DNA of 64,000 nt from Nonomuraea sp. MG754425 (GTDB lineage Bacteria; Actinomycetota; Actinomycetes; Streptosporangiales; Streptosporangiaceae), in assembly GCF_021699195.1 (NCBI RefSeq), contig NZ_SSXE01000031.1, positions 1 through 64,000 of the forward strand, written 5' to 3'. Shown in pieces: positions 56,936-64,000 of the stretch. Below the pieces are notes generated by a model, which was given only the letters and a program-made list of their open reading frames with translations, was not told where the DNA came from and searched no databases. The position numbers and the translations under genes were made by a program. The number at the start of each line of letters is the position of its first letter. Positions within the stretch are counted from its first letter, which is position 1.

Positions 56936-57119
56936 CGCGGGCTGCCCCTGCTGACCGGCTCCTGGCCGAGCGGGCCTGCTCGGGGTGCCGGCGCTCTCGA
57001 GTACCGAGCGGGTCGGTATCCGGTTGGATGCGGTTCTGGGTCTTTCTCGCGGGGCCGCGATGAGTTCTGCGGTGTCCGGCGGTCTTAATGTCGTACCCGT
57101 TGACCGAGGAGGACTCTTC

Positions 57120-57227
57120 ATGCACAGCGTTACCGATTCGATGAGCGTCGAGCCGGACGGCCGCTTCGGCAGGCCGCCGGTCGACGACTGCGACATGCCG
57201 ATCGAGCGGGAGGCGAGCTCGTGCTGA
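57120..57227 (+). CDS. Short 35-codon ORF coupled to the MBL-fold gene
   Basis: ATG 57120 is preceded by GAGGAGGACTCTTC, a strong ribosome site at good spacing. The peptide begins MHSVTDSMSVEPDG and ends EREASSC, overlapping the GTG of the next gene by seven bases. It could be a coupling or leader ORF, a small protein, or the start of a lost gene. No family recognised. Confidence 0.4.
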   Translation: MHSVTDSMSVEPDGRFGRPPVDDCDMPIEREASSC

Positions 57228-58054
57228 GGCAGGTCGCGGAGGGTGTGCTGGTACACGAGAGCGAGTTCGTGCAGAGCAACACCGTTGTGGTGCAGGGTCG
57301 GGCCGGTGTGTTGCTCATCGACCCTGGGGTGACCGGCTCCGAGATCGACTGCCTGGCGAACGACCTTCGTGGGTTGGGTCAGTCCGTTGTGGCGGGGTTT
57401 TCCACGCATCCGGACTGGGATCATCTGCTCTGGCACGCCCGGCTCGGCGAGGCCCCCCGTTACGGCACTGCGCGCTGCGCGGCCACTATCGGCGCGGAAC
57501 TGTCGGATCCGGGGGCGAAGGCCCGCATCGCCGACCACCTGCTCGAGACGGAAGTCGCCGGGCAGGTACCGCTGGACCTGCTCGGCCTCATCGTCGGCCT
57601 GCCCGCCGGGACGGCACAGATTCCTTGGGACGGCCCTGAGGTCCGGATCATCGAGCATCAAGCGCATGCCCCGGGCCACGCGGCGCTGTTGATCGAGGAG
57701 CGCGGGGTTCTCGTCGCCGGCGACATGCTGTCCGATGTCCTGGTTCCGATGTTCGACCTGGACGCCGCGGACCCGATCGAGGACTACCTCACCGCGCTGC
57801 GGCTGCTCGAGGGCGTGGCGAGCGGGGTCGATGTCGTCGTCCCGGGCCACGGTTCCGTCGGCGGAGCCGGCCAGGTGCAGGCACGGATCGACCAGGATCG
57901 GGGGTATGTACGCGCATTGCGGGACGGCCAGGTCGCCGCCGACCCACGGGTCGGCCCGTCAGCCAAGCCCGGCTGGGAGTGGGTGAGCCACGTGCACGAA
58001 GGGCAACTCCAGCGTCTCGCCCAGGGAAGCGAGCGCGACGGGGCGTCCCACTAG
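57221..58054 (+). CDS. MBL-fold metallo-hydrolase
   Basis: A 277-residue metallo-beta-lactamase-fold protein. The HxHxDH motif is changed to STHPDWDHLLW (about residue 65), followed by HAPGHAALLI, AGDMLSD and VVPGHGSVGG as the remaining metal sites. The first His of the usual HxHxDH is replaced by Ser or Thr, so one metal site may be altered. The start is GTG 57221, inside the short ORF before it. No partner gene is obvious. Confidence 0.85.
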   Translation: MLRQVAEGVLVHESEFVQSNTVVVQGRAGVLLIDPGVTGSEIDCLANDLRGLGQSVVAGFSTHPDWDHLLWHARLGEAPRYGTARCAATIGAELSDPGAKARIADHLLETEVAGQVPLDLLGLIVGLPAGTAQIPWDGPEVRIIEHQAHAPGHAALLIEERGVLVAGDMLSDVLVPMFDLDAADPIEDYLTALRLLEGVASGVDVVVPGHGSVGGAGQVQARIDQDRGYVRALRDGQVAADPRVGPSAKPGWEWVSHVHEGQLQRLAQGSERDGASH

Positions 58055-58156
58055 CGATCGGTGCACGACACGGCCGGTGCGCCTGTCGCCGGTCGGGATC
58101 TGGGGCGGCGGCTCCCCACGCGGCGGCATCGTCGCCGTCTGACGGGGCCTGCTCCC

Positions 58157-58984
58157 TCAGGAGGCCAGGAGGCGCAGGCCGTCGTGGGAGGGGGTGCCGG
58201 GGTCGGCGGTCCAGGTGATGAGCCGCTGGCCGGGGTCGGTGGCGCAGACGAGCGAGGACCAGTCGAGGGTCAGGTCGCCGGCGACCGGGTGGCGCAGGAG
58301 CTTGGTGCCCATGCCGCCGACGGCGACGTTGTGGGCGCCCCACCACCGGCGGAAGTCCGGGTCGCGCACCGACAGCTCGCCCACCAGCTCCATCAGCCGG
58401 GGATCGTCGGGGTCCCTGGCGGCTTCCATGCGCAGTTGCGCCACGCCGCTCGGGGCGATGTCCCGCCAGTCCGCGTACAGCCGCCGCATGGCGGGGTCGG
58501 TGAAGATCAGCCGGACGAAGTTCCGCTGCCTCTCCGGGATCCGGCCGAAGTCGGTGACGAGGGCGGCGGCCATCTGGTTCCAGGCGAGGATGTCGGTGCG
58601 CCGGCCCAGGACCACGGCCGGGACGGTGGCGAGGTCGTCGAGGAGCCGCCGCAACTGCGGCTGGACCTGCTGGGCGACGGGCCGGCGTGGCCGGGCGGCG
58701 TCCTTGCCGGACAGTTCGAACAGGTAGGCGCGTTCGTCGTGGTCGAGCCGCAGGATGCGCGCGATGGCGTCCAGCACGGGTGCGGAGGCCCGGCGACGTC
58801 CCTGCTCCAGGCGCGTGTAGTAGTCGGTGCTGATCGACGCCAGCAGGGCCACCTCCTCCCGGCGCAGTCCCTTGACCCGCCGCCGGCCGCCGGAGCCGGG
58901 CAGGCCGACCATGGCCGGGCTGAGCGCCGTCCGGCGGGCCCTGAGGAAGTCGCCCAGTTCACTGCGATGCGCATTGCTGCTCAT
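58157..58984 (-). CDS. XRE-type regulator with MmyB-like C-terminal domain
   Basis: A 275-residue regulator. The N-terminal helix-turn-helix (LGDFLRARRTALSP, RRVKGLRREEVALLASISTDYYTRLEQGR) is followed by a PAS-like MmyB domain (VLGRRTDILAWNQMAAAL, RNFVRLIFTDPAMRRLYADW, DPDFRRWWGAHNVA) that binds lipids or fatty acids in characterised relatives. ATG 58984 begins MSSNAHRSELG; longer upstream frames overlap the divergent hydrolase. This class commonly represses a divergent oxidoreductase or hydrolase, here the gene at 59135. Confidence 0.9.
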   Translation of the reverse strand: MSSNAHRSELGDFLRARRTALSPAMVGLPGSGGRRRVKGLRREEVALLASISTDYYTRLEQGRRRASAPVLDAIARILRLDHDERAYLFELSGKDAARPRRPVAQQVQPQLRRLLDDLATVPAVVLGRRTDILAWNQMAAALVTDFGRIPERQRNFVRLIFTDPAMRRLYADWRDIAPSGVAQLRMEAARDPDDPRLMELVGELSVRDPDFRRWWGAHNVAVGGMGTKLLRHPVAGDLTLDWSSLVCATDPGQRLITWTADPGTPSHDGLRLLAS

Positions 58985-59134
58985 ATGACCCCAGTCTGGC
59001 ACCCGGTGCGGACGGCGTGAGGGGGCCGGGCCTGTCCCAGGACAGCGCCGTCCCAGGACACAGGCCGCCCGTTTTCCGCCGGGGCGGCGCATGTGACGGT
59101 GGATGCCCGCAACCACCTGAGGAAACCCGAGGAC

Positions 59135-60046
59135 ATGAAGACGAACGTCACCTTCTCCAGCGGCGGCCTGGCTGTCGCCGGGATCCTGTTCACCCCGGAC
59201 GGCCACGCCGGGCACCGATCGCCGGCCGTCGTCGTCTCCCACCCCGGGGGCGGCGTGAAGGAGCAGACCGCCAGTGTGTACGCCGAGCGCCTGGCCCGTG
59301 CCGGTTTCGCCGCGCTCGTCTTCGACGCCGCGTACCAGGGTGAGAGCGCGGGCGAGCCGCGCGGCCTGGAGAACCCCTTCCAGCGCGCGGAGGACGTCAA
59401 GTCCGCCGTGAGCTTCCTCACCACCCGGGACGACCTCGACCCGGATCGCATCGGCGCGCTGGGCATCTGCGCCTCCGGCGGCTTCGTCCCGTACGCGGCG
59501 CAGACCGACCACCGCATCAGGGCCGTGGCCACCGTCAGCGCCGTGGACCTGGGGCACGCCTTCCGCGAGGGGCTCGGCCGGACGCAGCGGCCGGAGGTGC
59601 TCCAGGCCCTGCTCGACCAGGCCGGGGCCGCCCGTACGGCGGAGGCGCGGGGCGAGGCGCCGTGGCTGGTGCCCTGGATCCCCGCCGGCGCGGAAGAGCT
59701 GCCCGCGGACGCGACCAGGCAGGTCCGCGAGACCTGGGAGTACTACCGCACACCGCGCGGCCACCATCCCAGGGCGGTCCAGGGGTGGGTGTTGCGCAGT
59801 ATCGACCAGATCGCGCAGTACGACTCGTACGCGATGATCGGCCGCATCTCGCCCCGGCCGCTGCTGATGATCATCGGCTCGGAGGCGGAGAGCGGGTACG
59901 TCAGCCGCGAGGCGATCGAGCGCGCGGCCGAGCCCAAGGAGTTGTTCGTCATCGACGGCGCCACCCACGTGGACCTGTACGACAAGGACGAGTACGTCAC
60001 CCCCGCCGTCGCCCGGCTCGCCGCCTTCTTCGGCGAGCACATGTGA
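59135..60046 (+). CDS. Alpha/beta hydrolase (dienelactone-hydrolase-like)
   Basis: A 303-residue hydrolase. The oxyanion region is VVVSHPGGGVKEQTASVYA, the nucleophile elbow GICASGGFVPYAA carries the catalytic Ser (about residue 118), and GATHVDLYDKDEY near the C-terminus supplies the His. The closest family type is the DLH/YcjY-like group often paired with MmyB-type regulators. ATG 59135 is chosen (MKTNVTFSSGGLAVAG). It is divergent from that regulator with a 150-bp gap. Confidence 0.85.
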   Translation: MKTNVTFSSGGLAVAGILFTPDGHAGHRSPAVVVSHPGGGVKEQTASVYAERLARAGFAALVFDAAYQGESAGEPRGLENPFQRAEDVKSAVSFLTTRDDLDPDRIGALGICASGGFVPYAAQTDHRIRAVATVSAVDLGHAFREGLGRTQRPEVLQALLDQAGAARTAEARGEAPWLVPWIPAGAEELPADATRQVRETWEYYRTPRGHHPRAVQGWVLRSIDQIAQYDSYAMIGRISPRPLLMIIGSEAESGYVSREAIERAAEPKELFVIDGATHVDLYDKDEYVTPAVARLAAFFGEHM

Positions 60047-60138
60047 TCGGCAGGTCGCGAGTGATCCACGCCGGGCCCTGTCGCGACGGGGGACCGGCGT
60101 CGTATGGTAGATCAACTCCGTGATATGAGGGGGCATAG

Positions 60139-61230
60139 GTGGAACTGTCACGTCGTGGGCTGATGAAGCTGGGCGGTGGAACGGCTGCCGGACTGGCCTT
60201 CGGAAACACCGGACTTCCCGCGGCGGCCGGCGCCCTGTCTCTACCGGCGTCCCCGTCGTTCGACCTGCACGATGACGTGACCGCCCTGTTCATGCACCAG
60301 AAGGCGTGGTGCGCGCCGGTCATGCAGTGTGCGGGCTACGACCATCTCAACAAGCACTGGTACGTCACCCAGGTCATGTACATCCCGGCCGACGGCGTGA
60401 CACAGACGACGCGGACCTACCAGGGCGACCTCTGCGTCACCAAGCTGAGCGCGGACGGCACGACGAAACTCGGCCGCATGTATCTGATGGGCTTCGGCCA
60501 CGGGGCGCAGTTCGGCATCGAGGCGACGGCCGCCGGGCAACCGCCGTACCTGTGGATCGAGTACGACTCCGTGCCGTCCTCGGCGGGCGTGGGGGCCGGC
60601 GTCAAGCTCTGCCGGATCAGGTACATGGGGCCGCCGACCGATCAGCCGGCGCGGCACTTCCGCTGGGACAACGCGCAGGACCGGGCCGACATGAACTTCC
60701 TGGACCGCACGCCCGACCCGCTGCAACTGCCCGGCGCCGGGGCGACGCTGTCCGCACCCCGTCCCGTGGTGGATCCGCTGAACAGGCGGCTGCTGGTGCG
60801 CTTCACCCGCAACGGGCAGCGGCAGGCGGCCGTGTGGGACCTCGCGACCGCGGTGGCCGCGCCGCTCGGGGCGCCGCTGGTGCTGCGGGAGAACCTGCCG
60901 AAGGAGGAGACGCTCGCGCAGGGGTTCTGCTGCTACGGCTCGTACATGTACCAGTTGGAGGGGAAGGGGTACGCGAAGATCCCGCGCGACCCGGCGGACG
61001 AGGGGACGACGTACATCACGAAGATCGACCTCAACTCCTCCGCCACCGAGCGGGTGTTCACCCGGGCGCTGAAGAGCCTCGACTACCGGGAGCCGGAGGG
61101 CATGAACATCATGCTCGTTCCCGACCCGGCCAACGCGGGCGCGTACCTGCCCCGGCTGACCTTCGGCTTCGCGTCGGGGCTCCCGGGCGACCGGCGGGTC
61201 AACATCGCGTACAAGGATGCGCTGATCTAG
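60139..61230 (+). CDS. Tat-exported TagC-like beta-propeller protein
   Basis: A 363-residue secreted protein. GTG 60139 follows GAGGGGG; the N-terminus MELSRRGLMKLGGGTAAGLAFG is a twin-arginine signal. The mature part (PSFDLHDDVTALF, VMQCAGYDHLNKHWYVTQV, GHGAQFGIEA, PPYLWIEYDS) matches the propeller found in proteins labelled teichoic acid biosynthesis protein C and in phage receptor-binding proteins of the P68/TagC type. A cell-wall polymer-binding role is the usual suggestion, but there are no teichoic acid genes nearby. Confidence 0.75.
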   Translation: MELSRRGLMKLGGGTAAGLAFGNTGLPAAAGALSLPASPSFDLHDDVTALFMHQKAWCAPVMQCAGYDHLNKHWYVTQVMYIPADGVTQTTRTYQGDLCVTKLSADGTTKLGRMYLMGFGHGAQFGIEATAAGQPPYLWIEYDSVPSSAGVGAGVKLCRIRYMGPPTDQPARHFRWDNAQDRADMNFLDRTPDPLQLPGAGATLSAPRPVVDPLNRRLLVRFTRNGQRQAAVWDLATAVAAPLGAPLVLRENLPKEETLAQGFCCYGSYMYQLEGKGYAKIPRDPADEGTTYITKIDLNSSATERVFTRALKSLDYREPEGMNIMLVPDPANAGAYLPRLTFGFASGLPGDRRVNIAYKDALI

Positions 61231-61340
61231 CGTCTTCGCAGGCTGTGCGCACGGAGTCGTTCGACGACTGCGGCGGCTGGTACTGTGTGTGGCGCAGTGA
61301 CGACTGGGTCCGCTGCGGAGGCCGAAGAGGAGGTGAGTTG

Positions 61341-61409
61341 ATGACTGTCGTGGAGACCGCCGCCATGCGCGGCGCCCGGACCATCCTCACTTCCCGGGCC
61401 TCGTCCTGA
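61341..61409 (+). CDS. 22-codon leader ORF upstream of a methyltransferase
   Basis: An ATG seven bases after GGAGG (in AGAGGAGGTGAG, 61326-61336) opens a 22-residue frame, MTVVETAAMRGARTIL... ending in TSRASS, then TGA. It has the best ribosome site in the 460-base leader between the propeller gene and the methyltransferase. Hairpins follow directly, a layout typical of translation-dependent attenuators. Function inferred from layout only. Confidence 0.45.
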   Translation: MTVVETAAMRGARTILTSRASS

Positions 61410-61423
61410 CCCGCACCTGCCGT

Positions 61424-61441
61424 CCGCTCCCCTAGCGGGAG
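61424..61441 (+). promoter_or_regulatory. Overlapping alternative hairpins in the methyltransferase leader
   Basis: CCGCT-CCCCT-AGCGG (61424-61438) and CTCCC-CTAGC-GGGAG (61427-61441) share bases and cannot form together. The nine-base word TGCCGTCCG occurs on both sides (61418-61426 and 61456-61464), and GGGGCCCC lies at 61467. This begins 15 bp after the stop of the 22-codon ORF. The remainder up to 61692 has open frames of Arg-rich composition but nothing I recognise. Confidence 0.4.
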
Positions 61442-61692
61442 TCCCCGGTCGCGCGTGCCGTCCGGAGGGGCCCCGTTCCAAGGGTCTCCATGGTGTCTCA
61501 TCAACCTGCCCGCATCTCTCCCGCGCGCATCCTGACTCCGGCCGGCCACGGCCGGGACGAGGACCGCGACCCTTCCCGCGCCGACGCGCGCCCGCCTGCC
61601 GAGCAGGCACGTCCCGAGCAGGACGGCGCGCGCCCGCGACGCGCCGTCAGCCGCTTCTCCCACCGCAAGGCATGACGGAAAGGAATCTGGTC

Positions 61693-62439
61693 ATGGACCT
61701 TCCCCGTATCTTCACCATCCGCGAGAGCAGCCACCGCATCCACAACCCGCTGACCGACGCCAAGCTCGCCACCCTGGGCCGGGCCCTCCACCTGGCCCCC
61801 GGCACACGCGTGCTCGACCTGGCCAGCGGCTCGGGCGAGATGCTCTGCACCTGGGCCCGTGACCTGGGCGTCACGGGCACGGGCGTGGACATCAGCAGCG
61901 TCTTCACCGAGCAGGCCCGGGCCCGCGCCGTCGAGCTCGGCGTCGCCGACCGGGTCGCGTTCGTCCACGGCGACGCGGCCGGTCACGTCGCGGACGAGCC
62001 GGTCGATCTCGCCGCCTGCGTCGGCGCCACCTGGATCGGCGACGGCGTCGCAGGAACGGCCGAACTGCTCGGCCGCAGCCTCCGCCCCGGCGGTCTGATG
62101 CTGATCGGCGAGCCCTACTGGCGCCGGACGCCGCCGGACGAGGAGGCCGCGCAAGCCTGCCACGCCACGAGCCTGGCCAACTTCCTGCTCCTGCCCGAGC
62201 TGATCGAGCGGTTCGGCGACCTCGGGTACGACGTCGTGGAAATGCTGCTGGCCGACCAGGACAGTTGGGACCGGTACAGCGCGGCTCAGTGGCTCAACCT
62301 GCGCCGCTGGCTCGACCGGAACCCGGACGACGAACTGGCCGACGAGGTACGGGCCGAGCTCAGCACCGAGCCCGCCCGCTACGCCCGGTACACGCGTGAG
62401 TATCTCGGCTGGGGAGTCTTCGCCCTGATGCGGCGCTGA
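61693..62439 (+). CDS. Class I SAM-dependent methyltransferase
   Basis: A 248-residue Rossmann methyltransferase. The SAM site is TRVLDLASGSGEMLCTWA (motif I, about 45-62), with VDISSVF, RVAFVHGDAAGHV and LRPGGLMLIGEPYWR as later motifs. The specificity is unknown; the C-terminal region (SAAQWLNLRRWLDRNPDDE) occurs in small-molecule methyltransferases of actinobacteria. ATG 61693 follows GGAAAGGA at eight bases; an ATG at 61672 is in frame. The long leader suggests post-transcriptional control. Confidence 0.88.
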   Translation: MDLPRIFTIRESSHRIHNPLTDAKLATLGRALHLAPGTRVLDLASGSGEMLCTWARDLGVTGTGVDISSVFTEQARARAVELGVADRVAFVHGDAAGHVADEPVDLAACVGATWIGDGVAGTAELLGRSLRPGGLMLIGEPYWRRTPPDEEAAQACHATSLANFLLLPELIERFGDLGYDVVEMLLADQDSWDRYSAAQWLNLRRWLDRNPDDELADEVRAELSTEPARYARYTREYLGWGVFALMRR

Positions 62440-62445
62440 TCGTCC

Positions 62446-62493
62446 GAGCCGCGCGGGGCCGGGGGCGGCCCGCCGTCTGGCCTCGCGCGGCTC
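62446..62493. terminator. Strong hairpin after the methyltransferase gene
   Basis: Perfect ten-base arms GAGCCGCGCG (62446-62455) and CGCGCGGCTC (62484-62493) enclose a loop that has its own GGCC-rich stem. It begins six bases after the stop. Confidence 0.6.
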
Positions 62494-62585
62494 GCCGTGA
62501 GCGTCGTTCCTCGCCGCTGGCTATCCTGTGGCACGTCGAGCCGGGCACGGCTCCCCCACCACGAGCCCACCGGAAGGCGACGACC

Positions 62586-63770
62586 GTGACACCCTCCCAG
62601 CGGCGGAGCGCCTGGCCGGCGACGGCGGTGGTGGTGGTAGTGGCGCACGCGGTCCTGGCTCTCCTGACGGCGATCATCCTGGCGGGCGTCTGGCGGCTCG
62701 GCGCGGACCTGTGGCAGATCCTCACCGCGGCGGGTGCCTCCGTGCTGCTCCATGCGGGAACGGTGGTGGCCCGCCGACGGCCGTGGCCCGGGTACGCGAT
62801 CGGCGCGCTGGCCATGCTCGTCCTGGTGACGATGCCCTTCCTGGGCTGGTCACCCAGCATGCTGCCCTCGGCGGTGTGCTTCCCGTACATGTTGTGGCGG
62901 CTGGCCGGCCTGGTGCCGATGCGCTCCTCGGTGCTCGCGCTGGCCGTCGCCGTGCTCGGGATCGTCCTGACCGAGGTGGTGGCGTGGGCCCGGCAGCCCG
63001 CTGACGACCCCGGGTGGACCCGCCTGGTCGAGGGCGGGCTGCTGCTGCTCGTGGTCGGCGGCGGGTGGCTGGCGGCCCTGCTGGCACGTCGCAGGCGCGA
63101 GGCCGGCCGCCGGGCCGAGAGCGAACGGCTGGCCGCGGCGGTCGCGGACGAACGGGCCGGCATCCGCCGCGACCTGCACGACGTGATCGCGCACACGGTC
63201 ACCGTCATGGTCGCGCGGATCGACGCCGCGGCGGTGACGACGGCCGATCCGGCGACCCGCCGCGAACTCGGCGACATCGCCGAGGCCGGCCGGGACGCCC
63301 ACCTGGGCCTGCGGGCGATGCTGGCCACCCTGGGCCCGGCCACTGTGACGCCGCGCGCCGATCCCCGCTCCGGGCAGGTCCCGATCTCGCTCGACGCCCT
63401 CCCCGACCTCGTGGCCGCGGCGGCGAGCCCGCTGCACGCGGTGACGTTCGCCGAGGTGGGCGAGCGGCGGCCGCTGAGCCTGAGCGCCGAGGTCGCGGCG
63501 GTCCGGACCGTGCAGGAGGGCATCACCAACGCGCTGCGCCACCTCGAACCGCCGGTCGAGGTGACCGTCCGGCTGCGCTGGGCCCCGTCCGAGGTGGTGG
63601 TGGAGGTGCGCGACGACGGCGGAGGGGCGCTCCGCGACGCCGGCAGCCACGGGACCGGCCTGATGGGCATCGAGGAACGGGTGCGTGCCGCGGGTGGCAC
63701 CCTGTCGATCGACGACGGGGACCACGGGTGGCTGCTGCGGGCGCGGCTCCCCACGAAGGAGGGGGCATGA
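62586..63770 (+). CDS. Two-component sensor histidine kinase, NarL-partner type
   Basis: A 394-residue membrane kinase from GTG 62586. Four to five helices fill residues 10-165. The HisKA_3 phospho-acceptor is RRDLHDVIAHTVTVM (His about 197) and the ATPase has an N-box QEGITNALRH, DDGGG and GTGLMGIEERV. Extracellular loops are short, so it may sense a membrane or intramembrane cue. It overlaps the response regulator gene by four bases. Confidence 0.92.
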   Translation: MTPSQRRSAWPATAVVVVVAHAVLALLTAIILAGVWRLGADLWQILTAAGASVLLHAGTVVARRRPWPGYAIGALAMLVLVTMPFLGWSPSMLPSAVCFPYMLWRLAGLVPMRSSVLALAVAVLGIVLTEVVAWARQPADDPGWTRLVEGGLLLLVVGGGWLAALLARRRREAGRRAESERLAAAVADERAGIRRDLHDVIAHTVTVMVARIDAAAVTTADPATRRELGDIAEAGRDAHLGLRAMLATLGPATVTPRADPRSGQVPISLDALPDLVAAAASPLHAVTFAEVGERRPLSLSAEVAAVRTVQEGITNALRHLEPPVEVTVRLRWAPSEVVVEVRDDGGGALRDAGSHGTGLMGIEERVRAAGGTLSIDDGDHGWLLRARLPTKEGA

Positions 63771-64000
63771 CGGGGATCCGGGTCATGCTCGTCGACGACC
63801 AGGAACTGCTGCGGGCCTCGCTCCGCACGGTGCTGTCGGCCGACGCGCGCATCGAGGTCACCCACGACGTCGCGAACGGCGCCGACGCGATCGAGGTCGT
63901 CCGGCGGCACCGCCTCGACGTGGTGCTGATGGACATCCGCATGCCGCGCATGGACGGGGTCGCCGCCACGGCGGAGATCGTCAGGATCGCACCGGCGACC
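63767..64000 (+). CDS. Response regulator, receiver domain (cut by window end)
   Basis: The first 78 residues of a CheY-like receiver: MLVDDQELLRASLRTVL with acidic pocket Asp pair, VVLMDIRMPRMDGVAA with the phospho-acceptor Asp near residue 54. Kinase type and gene order indicate a NarL/LuxR-type regulator whose DNA-binding domain lies beyond the window. The ATG overlaps the kinase stop (ATGA). Confidence 0.9.
   Translation, partial: MTGIRVMLVDDQELLRASLRTVLSADARIEVTHDVANGADAIEVVRRHRLDVVLMDIRMPRMDGVAATAEIVRIAPAT

Noticed and set aside
56241..57125. A 294-codon minus-strand frame covering the 3' end of the orphan protein gene
   Set aside because: Only its middle matches a dehydrogenase, in two frames; it is a remnant plus shadow sequence, not a gene.
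58157..60151. Extending the MmyB-like regulator to a 664-residue protein
   Set aside because: The extra N-terminal part is antisense to the hydrolase gene at 59135 and has shadow composition; ATG 58984 matches the family start.
61490..61675. A 61-codon ORF whose stop overlaps the ATG at 61672
   Set aside because: It is Arg/Pro/Ala-rich without family and with only a weak ribosome site; the ATG at 61693 has a better site. It is kept only as a note on the leader.

Overview
This window is very GC-rich. It has GTG and TTG starts, strong GGAGG-type ribosome sites, many secreted enzymes with Tat or lipoprotein signals, a BTAD/NB-ARC/TPR (AfsR/SARP-type) regulator, a kinase fused to a WD40 propeller, a MmyB-like regulator and a fused ureAB gene. 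Together these point to a soil-type actinobacterium, most likely Streptosporangiales or a close relative. The taxon is inferred from style, not proven.

Region 1 (39-18370) looks like one long operon on the minus strand, read from about 17497 down to 39. It encodes a fused-ATPase, family-5 ABC importer, an N-acetylneuraminate-lyase-like aldolase, a sulfatase without a signal peptide, two tandem GH33 sialidases, a GH106 rhamnosidase-like enzyme and a DUF6351-type secreted protein. A FadR-type GntR regulator is divergent from it. The inferred scheme is that secreted enzymes trim a sialic-acid-like (nonulosonate or Kdo-like) and possibly rhamnosylated glycan, the importer takes up the sugar acid, and cytosolic enzymes remove sulfate and split off pyruvate.

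Region 2 (18371-29319) holds an SRPBCC-ArsR-VOC-YCII operon with a clear double operator, an NAD(P)-binding protein, the AfsR-like regulator, a secreted polysaccharide lyase, a secreted propeller protein and a membrane protein gene split by a frameshift inside a strong hairpin.

Region 3 (29393-34336) is a urease operon: ureAB-ureC-ureF-ureG-ureD, with no ureE seen.

Region 4 (34385-38235) is a second sialidase locus: a GH33+LamG sialidase, a second DHDPS/NAL-family aldolase and a second GntR regulator. Its control sites resemble those of region 1 (consensus near TAGGA-YR-TCCTA), and the two regulators share the recognition-helix sequence SRNSVREAV. I infer one split regulon.

Region 5 (38471-54738) is mostly regulators paired with small effector genes: a kinase-WD40 fusion, TetR with an aldo/keto reductase, a tyrosine-phosphatase-like protein, DoxX next to an ECF sigma factor, a membrane protein with six Cx4C repeats, ArsR with an MFS exporter, lgt, and TetR with a membrane protein. 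Several operators can be read directly. A decayed aconitase and a decayed GntR gene lie at 41.4-43.5 kb.

Region 6 (54739-64000) holds gene remnants, an orphan protein with a tail-fibre-like C-terminus, an MBL-fold hydrolase, a MmyB-like regulator, a dienelactone-hydrolase-like enzyme, a secreted TagC-like propeller, a methyltransferase behind a leader with a well-formed 22-codon ORF, and a two-component pair cut by the window end. No tRNA, rRNA, CRISPR array or transposase was recognised.
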